The notes: generated by a model from the sequence alone, not told the origin. Positions 1-5,526 are shown, counted from the stretch's first letter. The stretch is DNA of 7,284 nt from Calditrichia bacterium (GCA_030430345.1 JAUIFT010000115.1:1-7284), one strand, 5' to 3'. Program-made: numbers and translations.

Positions 1-65
1 AAGCAGCGCTGGATCGTATCGTTCACCATGAATTGGAACGTTTGGTGAACCTGAAACTGGCTTAA
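1..65 (+). CDS. C-terminal end of an upstream gene, 5'-truncated by the window edge
   Basis: Reading from base 3 gives AALDRIVHHELERLVNLKLA followed by TAA at 63-65. The other two forward frames stop earlier (TGA at 38-40 and 46-48), and the visible tail looks like an amphipathic helix at the end of a normal protein. The stop lies 16 bases before the next ATG, and that gap contains the ribosome binding site of the next gene, so the two genes are probably in one transcript. Twenty residues are too few to name a family. Confidence 0.6.
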   Translation, partial: AALDRIVHHELERLVNLKLA

Positions 66-71
66 TTCCCC

Positions 72-76
72 GGGAG
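72..76 (+). promoter_or_regulatory. Ribosome binding site of the 670-residue secreted protein
   Basis: GGGAG lies 5 bases upstream of the ATG at 82. It supports this start, which also places a clean signal peptide at the N-terminus. Confidence 0.6.
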
Positions 77-81
77 TTTAT

Positions 82-2094
82 ATGCCTTATTTTAGAATTC
101 TCCTTATCCTGATATTGCTGGGCAGCGGCAGCAATCTGCTGGCCCAGGGTGCCAATAATACCCGCGCGAATATCGATACTCTGCGCTGGGGGTTCGATTA
201 CAAGTCCGCGGAAGCATTGCGCCGGGCGAAGCAGGCCCAATATCAGGATAGCACCTATTATGTTGGATACCTGATCGAAGCGTATCACCATTTCGAAAAA
301 GCGGAAGAGCATACCGGTCTGGTAAAAGCGGTAACACCGTTGCGGAAGAGTATCGAGCTCTATGAAAAAGATTATTCGCATACGCTGCGCCGCCGCTATA
401 ACCGGCAGGATATCTATTCCGGCGCCTGGCGGGACATGTTTAAACAACTGGATTATTATGATTTGAGCAATCGCCTCATCAACGCTTACATTTCCCTGGA
501 GATGCCCGACTCCGCCTATACGGCCGCCCGGCATTTACAAAAGGCTGATCTGGTGTTTGATTTTCAGTCCTACCACTGGCTTTCCTGGCTTTACTTTCGC
601 TCGCGGATTTACGACAGTAAAAAATATAGTTTTCTGAAAAACTCCATCGCGGAGAACATGAATGCGGCCTTTGCCTATACCGATTCCCTGGAGATGCGTT
701 ACCGGCGGAATACGCCATTTATCCGCAATGAAATCCTCGGTGCCGTCATCGAGGGCAGTGCTTTTTATAACGCTTTTTACAATTCCTTTATTCAGGGGCC
801 GCGCGGTACTATCGCCAATACCCTGGGGATTTTGCACGGCTATAATTTTCAGCCGGAAGAGGCCGCGAAATACTTCAAAATGATGGATGGCGACGAGAGC
901 GTTGCAAAGATGGTCAACCTCGGTTATACCTATCATTCCGCGATCGATTTTCGCCAGGCGGAAGAATATTTTGGCAATGTGCCGGATCGCGGTAGCCGCA
1001 GCCGGGGCGGGCACTGGCAGGGCTATTCGACAGTGTTCGTCTACAAAGGTGAACCGTTGCAAGGCGCATTAAAGTTGCAGGAAAATCGCGACAAACACGG
1101 ATTTACCATTGGCTATGGCTGGGACAACCTTTGCCTGGCACGGATGTATCTCTACGGTGGCTATATCAATGAAAGCGAGCGTTCGCTGGAAAAGGCCGAC
1201 AAGTTTAATGAAGTGCATTACAATACTTCTTTCCGGGAAGATCAGTACCGTTTTATGCTGAAGACGTTGCAATTGATGAAAAATCACTATGATATCAAAA
1301 CGATTCAGTTTGAGAACAGGCAAAACTGGCTGAGCTGGCAGTGGTGGAAAAATGCTCCGGAATTGCTCTACGATAAATACACAACTGTCTATAAGCTGGC
1401 AAACGAATTGGCGGAAAATCCGGAACGCAATGAGGTTTATTATCATATTTTCCATACAGAGTCGATCATCAGTTTTGATGAGCTCTGGACGATTATCCAC
1501 AATTACAGCAACAACTTCTTTGTGGAAACATTCAACAAGCTGGAAAAACAGGATCCACGCATAAACCTCAATCGCTATTATCAGTTCTTTAAAGCGATGT
1601 TCCTGAAGGAAGAAGGGGAAGACGAGAAGGCCTTCGATACCCTCGCTTCGATTCTCAGCGATCCCCGTCTGGATAAAGATTACGAAAAGCTTCTGATCGC
1701 CCGTATTCATGAGCAGTGTGCCGTCCTCGCTGATGAAAATGGCTGGGGACCGCAAAAAGAATTCCATTTGAATGAACTCTATCGGATTTATCCCACTCTG
1801 GTGCCATTTTCCGATGCCCAGATGACTTTCCGGCTAAAGGTGTCTGCCGATGTTGCCGGTAGCGATCGGCCGGCAGTACAGGCGATTCTCGGAGAATTGG
1901 GGAATTTTAATATTGACTGGGAAGCTGCGGAGGGGAGCCGTTATCCCCAGGTAGAATTGGCAATGCTGGACGGTAAACTCGCCTATCAGGTAACCTTGCC
2001 CAGCCGGGAAACATTTGTCCGGGGCAGTGTTGACGTAGCTTCTCCCGATGCTGCAAAAAAGCTGGTTTATGGACTTTTTGAAATTACCCGCTAA
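82..2094 (+). CDS. Secreted helical-repeat (TPR-like) protein of unknown function, 670 aa
   Basis: I do not recognise a named family. Residues 1-21 form a Sec signal peptide: a short Arg-containing start, a hydrophobic core of Ile/Leu at 6-13, and likely cleavage after LLA (about residue 21). The mature protein should therefore be periplasmic or exported. Most of it (about 35-580) is predicted helical and very rich in Tyr, Phe and Trp. Stretches near 243-300 (residues such as G249, Y254, A261, F265, then L280, G281, Y284, A293, F297) and 515-550 read like degenerate tetratricopeptide repeats. The last 80 residues (about 590-670) change character, with alternating hydrophobic positions suggesting a small beta-containing domain. 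No catalytic motif, lipobox or transmembrane segment is visible after the signal peptide. The gene follows the upstream gene by 16 bases and probably shares its transcript. A scaffold or assembly role in the envelope is possible, but that is inference. Confidence 0.85.
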   Translation: MPYFRILLILILLGSGSNLLAQGANNTRANIDTLRWGFDYKSAEALRRAKQAQYQDSTYYVGYLIEAYHHFEKAEEHTGLVKAVTPLRKSIELYEKDYSHTLRRRYNRQDIYSGAWRDMFKQLDYYDLSNRLINAYISLEMPDSAYTAARHLQKADLVFDFQSYHWLSWLYFRSRIYDSKKYSFLKNSIAENMNAAFAYTDSLEMRYRRNTPFIRNEILGAVIEGSAFYNAFYNSFIQGPRGTIANTLGILHGYNFQPEEAAKYFKMMDGDESVAKMVNLGYTYHSAIDFRQAEEYFGNVPDRGSRSRGGHWQGYSTVFVYKGEPLQGALKLQENRDKHGFTIGYGWDNLCLARMYLYGGYINESERSLEKADKFNEVHYNTSFREDQYRFMLKTLQLMKNHYDIKTIQFENRQNWLSWQWWKNAPELLYDKYTTVYKLANELAENPERNEVYYHIFHTESIISFDELWTIIHNYSNNFFVETFNKLEKQDPRINLNRYYQFFKAMFLKEEGEDEKAFDTLASILSDPRLDKDYEKLLIARIHEQCAVLADENGWGPQKEFHLNELYRIYPTLVPFSDAQMTFRLKVSADVAGSDRPAVQAILGELGNFNIDWEAAEGSRYPQVELAMLDGKLAYQVTLPSRETFVRGSVDVASPDAAKKLVYGLFEITR

Positions 2095-2107
2095 ATCCAT
2101 TCCTATG

Positions 2108-2134
2108 CCCGGTTTTCTGAAAAAGAAAATCGGG
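2108..2134 (+). terminator. Possible intrinsic terminator after the secreted protein gene
   Basis: CCCGGTTTTC (2108-2117) can pair with GAAAATCGGG (2125-2134) over 10 positions, one of them G:U, around a 7-base loop. It lies 13 bases after the stop at 2094. The downstream tract (TCTCTT) is only weakly T-rich, so termination may be inefficient or factor-assisted. Confidence 0.45.
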
Positions 2135-2140
2135 TCTCTT

Positions 2141-2372
2141 GGTGAAACTACTCAGAAAATTTGTTTCGAATACGAATTACAAATTGAGCACCCAAAAAGA
2201 AAAATATCTAATATCCAACGCCCAATTTCGAATACTGAAGGAAAAACGACCGAAATTTACAACAATTCAGTTTTACTTCGAAATTAGAGATTTTAAATTC
2301 AAAATTGGCCATTGAGTAGAAATACTCCTTAACTCATACAAGCAATCTTCGAAAATTTATTCCGCTGTGGCG
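2141..2372. repeat. AT-rich gene-free spacer with degraded dispersed-repeat-like sequence
   Basis: The spacer between the convergent genes is strongly AT-rich and has no start with a ribosome binding site. Low-complexity, self-similar words recur: TTCGAA appears near 2165, 2227, 2278 and 2348, and AATATC/AATATCC near 2204-2216. Phrases such as AATATCCAACGCCCAATTTC and AAATTCAAAATTGGCCATTG resemble the 'AATATCCAATGTCCAATTTT...' type of intergenic repeat that I recall as common in environmental FCB and candidate-phylum genomes. That resemblance is from memory, and the copy here is imperfect. I see no clear terminator for the minus-strand operon ending at 2373. Confidence 0.35.
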
Positions 2373-3410
2373 CTAACGTTTATAGAGATACGCCATCTCC
2401 ACTTTGCGAGCGCCTTTCGCATCCGCCATCCAAAAACCGGTGCTCGATTCATACACTGCCGCACCTCCGACTTCGCCTTTTTTGTTTACGGCATAGAACT
2501 CGACGTTGAAGTCCAGGTTCCCATTATCTTTTAACAAATGGGGGAGACGGGTATGGCTGAGAATACGCTTGCACACGTCCATACAGGCTTCCTGGGGCGA
2601 CTTACCCATGCGCATAAACTCTACGATCATGAAGCAGGACAGATTGTTGAGATTTGCTTCTCCGCGTCCGGTAGAACCGGCGGCGCCGACCTCATTATCA
2701 GCATATAGACCTGCACCGATGATCGGAGAATCTCCCACCCGGCCGGGAATCTTGAAGCTACGTCCACTGGTTGTGGTAACGGAGGCAATGTCCCTATTGG
2801 CATCGATTGCCGAACAATGGATAGTGCCATAACTGTCCTTGTATTGATCGAGCAGCATGCTGTATTCATCATCCGCCACTTCCCGCCAGTTATCGCGGGG
2901 ATTGAGTTTTTCTTTCCATTTCAGCCAAATTTTTTTGGTCTTTTCGGTAAGTAGGTTTTCTATTTTGAAGCCATGTGCCAGGGCGAATTCCTGGGCGCCT
3001 TTACCGACAAGCAGCACATGATCGGTACGATCCATCACTAGCTGAGCTACCTTCGCCGGATTACGAATACCTTCGATGCAGGCAACCGCGCCGGCTTTGT
3101 GAGTGGGACCGTACATCACCGCGGCATCCAACTGAACGACGCCGTCTTCATTGGGGAGTCCTCCATAACCAACGGTGAGATCTTCCGGATCGTCTTCAAC
3201 GATCTTTACTCCTTCAACAACCGCATCCATTACTTTCCCACCATTCTGCAGTATTTCCAACGCTTTTTTGACTGCACGTTCTCCGTTACCGCTGGCAATC
3301 GCTACCGGAAACTCGGAAGCAGGAGGTGCGGCTTTAAGCAGTGATGCACTGCCAAGAGAAGCACCAAGTCCGGCAGCCAATGAGGTTTTCAGGAAATCAC
3401 GTCGTTTCAT
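2373..3410 (-). CDS. Tat-exported glycosylasparaginase-like Ntn hydrolase (N4-GlcNAc-asparaginase / beta-aspartyl peptidase family)
   Basis: The family cleaves GlcNAc-asparagine or beta-aspartyl bonds using an N-terminal Thr freed by self-cleavage. The 345-residue protein starts with a twin-arginine signal (KRRDFLK at 2-8, then an Ala/Gly/Leu core to about 28), so it is exported folded. The self-cleavage site is Y194-G195-T196. At the same spacing as in the Flavobacterium enzyme are T214 (TTTSG), R224 and D227 (GRVGDSPI), and T247-G248 (STGRGE), the classical substrate-binding set. Two departures are seen. The usual His-Asp before the nucleophile is Tyr-Gly, like the Gly-Thr site of plant-type asparaginases. 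The N-terminal Thr-Trp substrate contact appears replaced (AIASGNG, 37-43). The start is supported by AAGGAG (3424-3419), 8 bases upstream. The gene lies 48 bases after the ROK kinase in the same direction, probably in one operon. Family is certain; exact substrate is not. Confidence 0.92.
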   Translation of the reverse strand: MKRRDFLKTSLAAGLGASLGSASLLKAAPPASEFPVAIASGNGERAVKKALEILQNGGKVMDAVVEGVKIVEDDPEDLTVGYGGLPNEDGVVQLDAAVMYGPTHKAGAVACIEGIRNPAKVAQLVMDRTDHVLLVGKGAQEFALAHGFKIENLLTEKTKKIWLKWKEKLNPRDNWREVADDEYSMLLDQYKDSYGTIHCSAIDANRDIASVTTTSGRSFKIPGRVGDSPIIGAGLYADNEVGAAGSTGRGEANLNNLSCFMIVEFMRMGKSPQEACMDVCKRILSHTRLPHLLKDNGNLDFNVEFYAVNKKGEVGGAAVYESSTGFWMADAKGARKVEMAYLYKR

Positions 3411-3418
3411 ATTCTTTT

Positions 3419-3424
3419 CTCCTT
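3419..3424 (-). promoter_or_regulatory. Ribosome binding site of the Ntn hydrolase gene
   Basis: The minus strand reads AAGGAG, 8 bases before the ATG at 3410-3408. It sits in the 48-base gap after the kinase gene. Confidence 0.7.
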
Positions 3425-3458
3425 TGAGAAGTAATGGGGTTTATTGCTCGAAATATGA

Positions 3459-4391
3459 TTATAGACGGCTTAGTGCAAAAGCCGCTGCACCTAATAAACC
3501 TGCCTTGTTGCCCAGCCTGGCCCGGACAATTCGTACATTTGCAGTCGCCGCAGTCATTGCCAGCGGCAGAGTTTTTTCGGCAATCGCTTCTACAAACCAA
3601 TCACCGGCTTCACTAACGCCACCCCCGATGATAATCACCTGTGGATTAAAGATATTTAGCATATTTGCGACGCCGGCGCTGACAATCTGAATTTCGTCAT
3701 CAATGACGCTTACTGCTTCTGATTCTCCGGATTTGTAACGATCGAATATGGCGATTGTGCTTTCAACTTTTTCAAACGGTTTTAGCTGGTTGTAATTTTT
3801 AATCATTGCAGTTGCGGAAGCATACATTTCCCAGCAGCCGATACCGCCGCAGCGGCACCGCATTCCGTCATACTTGATACTCATGTGGCCGAGTTCCGAA
3901 CCGGCGTAATTACTGCCGCGAAATAGTTTGTTGTCGATAATAATACCGCCGCCAATACCGGTTCCCAGCGTAATACAGGCAACATTGGAGGCGCCGTCAC
4001 CGGCACCAAAACGGGCTTCGCCAAAGGCCATCATATTTGCATCATTATCGATCCAGACCGGTAAATTGAGGCGGCTTTCCAGCCAAGGCTTAATTTTAAC
4101 ATTTCGCCATAGTTTGAAATTCGGCGTATTTCCTATCAAAGTGCCGGATTCTACATTCACCGAACCGGGAGTGCCCATACCGATGGCGGATATATTTGTG
4201 CCATTTTTTTTCGCAATATCGATTGCTTCCCGGGCAGCAGTCAATAAATCATTAAGAATTACTTCCGGTGGTTGATCTGCCTGTGTCGGGCATTGGGATT
4301 GGTGAAGAATTTCGCCTTTGGCCGAGCAGATGCCAGATTTAATGGCAGTGCCGCCGAGGTCCAGGCCAACAGCGTATTGCGATGCACTCAT
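3459..4391 (-). CDS. ROK-family sugar kinase (glucokinase or N-acetylglucosamine/N-acetylmannosamine kinase type)
   Basis: This is a cytosolic ATP-dependent kinase that puts phosphate on the 6-hydroxyl of a hexose or N-acetylhexosamine. The 310-residue protein has the full ROK set: phosphate-binding loop GLDLGGTAIKSG (about 9-20), GMGTPGSV (71-78), catalytic Asp117 in IDNDAN, ATP-site LGTGIGGG (142-149), sugar-binding E166 and H169 (ELGHM), and the zinc motif CRCGGIGCWE with Cys 179, 181 and 186 plus His169. A second Gly-rich ATP motif (IIIGGGVSEAG) is near 253-263. There is no N-terminal helix-turn-helix, so it is a kinase and not a ROK repressor. I chose ATG 4391 because AGGA (4403-4400) lies 8 bases upstream. 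An in-frame ATG at 4436 would add 15 non-conserved residues. It is first in an operon with the Ntn hydrolase, which makes GlcNAc a plausible substrate, but the motifs alone do not separate glucose from GlcNAc. Confidence 0.93.
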   Translation of the reverse strand: MSASQYAVGLDLGGTAIKSGICSAKGEILHQSQCPTQADQPPEVILNDLLTAAREAIDIAKKNGTNISAIGMGTPGSVNVESGTLIGNTPNFKLWRNVKIKPWLESRLNLPVWIDNDANMMAFGEARFGAGDGASNVACITLGTGIGGGIIIDNKLFRGSNYAGSELGHMSIKYDGMRCRCGGIGCWEMYASATAMIKNYNQLKPFEKVESTIAIFDRYKSGESEAVSVIDDEIQIVSAGVANMLNIFNPQVIIIGGGVSEAGDWFVEAIAEKTLPLAMTAATANVRIVRARLGNKAGLLGAAAFALSRL

Positions 4392-4399
4392 AACATAAT

Positions 4400-4403
4400 T
4401 CCT
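4400..4403 (-). promoter_or_regulatory. Ribosome binding site that fixes the ROK kinase start
   Basis: The minus strand reads AGGA, 8 bases before the ATG at 4391-4389. It favours this start over the upstream in-frame ATG at 4436. Confidence 0.55.
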
Positions 4404-4496
4404 GATTTTGAAGTAAAAAATTGAAGATAATTCCACTCGCCCCGTTAGGTCGCCGGTAAAAAAGGAGCTTCCGGCAGCAAATACAATAAGGAAATG

Positions 4497-4525
4497 AGTA
4501 TACCAAGATTCGCTACTACTGTCAA
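4497..4525 (-). promoter_or_regulatory. Near-consensus sigma-70 promoter of the kinase/hydrolase operon
   Basis: On the minus strand, TTGACA (4525-4520) and TATACT (4502-4497) are separated by exactly 17 bases. That is a perfect -35 box, a 5/6 -10 box and optimal spacing. Transcription would start near 4490, leaving a leader of about 100 bases before the kinase ATG at 4391. The leader could form a small hairpin (GCCGG/CCGGC at 4475-4471 and 4456-4452, 14-base loop), but no known riboswitch is recognisable. Confidence 0.75.
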
Positions 4526-4560
4526 GGGCAAGTTTGCTGCTCTATTGGTTGAAAAAGAGG

Positions 4561-4576
4561 AATACTCGTGAGTATT
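4561..4576. promoter_or_regulatory. Palindrome upstream of the kinase promoter, candidate operator
   Basis: AATACTC-GT-GAGTATT is a perfect 7-bp inverted repeat with a 2-base centre. It lies about 35 bases upstream of the -35 box, centred near -79 of the predicted start. A matching half-site (GAGTAT, 4496-4501) overlaps the -10 box. The arrangement suggests a regulator binding site, but no regulator gene is in the window. On RNA it could form only a weak hairpin. Confidence 0.3.
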
Positions 4577-4590
4577 ATAAACCAAACTGG

Positions 4591-4627
4591 TAAAATTAGA
4601 AAACCTCTGCCCCAAAAGGCAGAGGTT
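4591..4627 (-). terminator. Intrinsic terminator of the Trp-repeat protein gene
   Basis: On the minus strand a perfect 10-bp stem, AACCTCTGCC (4627-4618) with GGCAGAGGTT (4611-4602), closes a 6-base loop (TTTTGG). It is followed by a T-rich tract (TTCTAATTTT). It lies 47 bases after the stop codon at 4674. The plus strand lacks a T tract, so it acts in one direction. Confidence 0.85.
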
Positions 4628-4673
4628 GTAGAGGTAAGGTACTTAGCTGGGAGAAGGAGAGTTGTAATTTTTG

Positions 4674-4988
4674 TTAGACACGTTTCCAATGGCCGGGCAC
4701 CCATTTGTAGCCATTTTTTACGGATTTCCAGTGAGCTGGCACCCAAACAAAACCTTTACGCGGTTTTACCCATTTGCCTTTAACCCATACGAAGTTGCCA
4801 TTTTTCCATTGCCATTGCCCTTTCACCCAAACTGCATTTTTGAAGGGGCGCTGTGTTTTCACTTCAACTTTTACTGCTGGGGGGCGTTTCTTAACAACGA
4901 TGACTTTACCCGCCTGGGCTGTGCCGGAGAAGGCCATTAAAAAACCACTTAAAAGCATCAAAAAGAAAAATCTGTTTACCCGTTTCAT
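4674..4988 (-). CDS. Small secreted Trp-repeat protein (YXWGXW/WVxGxW type), 104 aa
   Basis: Residues 1-26 are a Sec signal peptide (MKRVNRFF, a Leu/Phe core, cleavage after TAQA). A short Lys/Val linker rich in Pro and Lys follows. The rest is four repeats with an exact period of 14 residues: WVKGQW (54-59), WVKGKW (68-73), WVPAHW (82-87) and WVPGHW (96-101), each preceded by Val, Phe-Val or Tyr-Lys. These resemble the YXWGXW repeats of small envelope proteins, often annotated as BcpO-related, whose function is unclear. The mature protein is very basic and Trp-rich, which would suit binding to an anionic polymer or surface, though that is inference. The start at 4988 is chosen because AAGGAG (5000-4995) lies 6 bases upstream and it begins the signal peptide. 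An in-frame ATG at 5018 would add 10 polar residues. It is monocistronic, with its own terminator and a sigma-54-type promoter. Confidence 0.88.
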   Translation of the reverse strand: MKRVNRFFFLMLLSGFLMAFSGTAQAGKVIVVKKRPPAVKVEVKTQRPFKNAVWVKGQWQWKNGNFVWVKGKWVKPRKGFVWVPAHWKSVKNGYKWVPGHWKRV

Positions 4989-4994
4989 TGTTTG

Positions 4995-5000
4995 CTCCTT
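4995..5000 (-). promoter_or_regulatory. Ribosome binding site that fixes the Trp-repeat protein start
   Basis: The minus strand reads AAGGAG, 6 bases before the ATG at 4988-4986. It rules in favour of this start over the one at 5018. Confidence 0.7.
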
Positions 5001-5042
5001 GTTCGCTTTGTTTATCATGTTTAAGTTCTGTTTCTCTTTAAG

Positions 5043-5058
5043 GCGATTACCGTGCCAA
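5043..5058 (-). promoter_or_regulatory. Sigma-54 (RpoN)-type promoter of the Trp-repeat protein gene
   Basis: The minus strand reads TTGGCACGGTAATCGC. This matches the -24/-12 consensus TTGGCACG-N4-TTGC with one mismatch, and the essential GG (5056-5055) and GC (5044-5043) are exactly 10 bases apart. The predicted start near 5032 leaves a leader of about 44 bases before the ATG at 4988. No good -35/-10 pair was seen in the same leader. Such promoters need an enhancer-binding activator, which is not encoded in the window. Confidence 0.6.
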
Positions 5059-5107
5059 AACCTAAAAGGGGCATTTATAGCGGGGTTTTATTACAAAAAA
5101 GGGCAAA

Positions 5108-5127
5108 AGTGTCCTTGATAGTACACT
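5108..5127. promoter_or_regulatory. Imperfect palindrome, candidate enhancer site for the sigma-54 promoter
   Basis: AGTGTCCTTGATAGTACACT pairs with itself at 7 of 10 positions (outer arms AGTGT/ACACT, then CT/AG). Its centre is about 85 bases upstream of the predicted start, where activators of RpoN promoters usually bind. The evidence is symmetry and position only. Confidence 0.3.
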
Positions 5128-5205
5128 GAAAAGTTCCAGACGGGACAGGTGGAGTTTTTTAACATTTCATTGTAAAAAAGTGAATTTTTTAATAATGTTA
5201 TCCCT

Positions 5206-5230
5206 GCAAGCAGTGAGATTCGCTACTTGC
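5206..5230. repeat. Inverted repeat overlapping the MITE insertion site
   Basis: GCAAGCAG (5206-5213) and CTACTTGC (5223-5230) pair at 7 of 8 positions around a 9-base loop. The right arm overlaps the left copy of the 8-bp target duplication, so the element appears to have inserted at the edge of this hairpin. It could be a protein-binding site or a structural target; nothing decides between these. Confidence 0.35.
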
Positions 5231-5232
5231 GT
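5225..5232 (+). repeat. Left target-site duplication of the MITE-like element
   Basis: ACTTGCGT directly abuts the left terminal repeat and is identical to 5386-5393. Confidence 0.7.
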
Positions 5233-5385
5233 TTCTCTACCGGACACTTTTTTTTGAGCCACAGGTTCGCATGGATTGTCACTGATAAATGAGATCGTTT
5301 TATTAGATAAATGAACAAAAGTATTTGAAATCTGTGAAGATCAGTGATCATCAGTGGCTAATTTTTTCAAGTGTCCGGTACTGAA
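5233..5385. mobile_element. MITE-like non-autonomous transposable element, 153 bp
   Basis: The left end TTCTCTACCGGACACTT (5233-5249) and the right end AAGTGTCCGGTACTGAA (5369-5385) are terminal inverted repeats matching at 15 of 17 positions, with the inner 12 identical. Perfect 8-bp direct repeats ACTTGCGT (5225-5232 and 5386-5393) abut both ends exactly, as a target duplication should. Internal inverted repeats add fold-back potential: AGCCAC (5257-5262) with GTGGCT (5354-5359), and TCACTGAT (5279-5286) with ATCAGTGA (5340-5347). No reading frame of note lies inside, so mobility would need a transposase elsewhere. Transposase families that make 8-bp duplications include IS1595, ISL3, IS66 and IS256, but I cannot assign one. 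It lies upstream of the threonine dehydrogenase gene. Confidence 0.75.
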
Positions 5386-5393
5386 ACTTGCGT
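5386..5393 (+). repeat. Right target-site duplication of the MITE-like element
   Basis: ACTTGCGT directly abuts the right terminal repeat and is identical to 5225-5232. Confidence 0.7.
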
Positions 5394-5526
5394 ATAAAAG
5401 TAGAATAGCGGCTGGAGTAGCCTTCAGATTTACTGATGTATGGATTCTCTTTCCGGTATTCTCTTCTTGCCGATTCAAATAACTTTTCGCTCTCGCAATC
5501 CAACGTTTAATGATGGGATATTCACT
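5394..5526 (+). other. Leader region of the threonine dehydrogenase gene, no clear promoter
   Basis: These 133 bases run between the element and the ATG at 5527. A TATAAA at 5393-5398 begins on the last base of the target duplication, but no -35 box sits at proper spacing. A direct repeat ATTCTCTT occurs at 5444-5451 and 5458-5465. GGGA at 5515-5518, 8 bases before the ATG, is a weak ribosome binding site. No gene is seen here. Confidence 0.4.

Noticed and set aside
535..1062. 175-codon minus-strand open frame
   Set aside because: Antisense shadow of the same secreted protein gene, with no recognisable motif or ribosome binding site.
1069..1767. 232-codon open frame on the minus strand inside the secreted protein gene
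   Set aside because: It lies fully antisense to a well supported gene with signal peptide and ribosome binding site. Its translation looks like a mirror of the coding strand, with no start signal.
2048..2287. 79-codon plus-strand open frame running from the end of the secreted protein gene into the AT-rich spacer
   Set aside because: It starts out of frame inside the real gene, and its tail is translated repeat-like DNA.
3175..3690. 171-codon plus-strand open frame
   Set aside because: It spans the antisense of both the hydrolase and kinase genes across their intergenic gap, and both of those have complete family motifs.
4392..4436. Upstream ATG (4436) for the ROK kinase
   Set aside because: The extra 15 residues precede the conserved N-terminal fold and lack a good ribosome binding site; ATG 4391 has AGGA at 8 bases.
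5160..5200. Possible hairpin between AACATT (5161-5166) and AATGTT (5194-5199)
   Set aside because: Only 6 AT-rich pairs around a long loop, no better than background in such AT-rich DNA.
4506..5227. 12-bp direct repeat AGATTCGCTACT at 4506-4517 and 5216-5227, the first inside the kinase promoter spacer
   Set aside because: About one or two 12-bp matches are expected by chance in a window this size, and the flanks do not match.
5440..5526. Upstream ATG (5440) for the threonine dehydrogenase
   Set aside because: It would add 29 unconserved residues before an NAD-binding strand that should be N-terminal.
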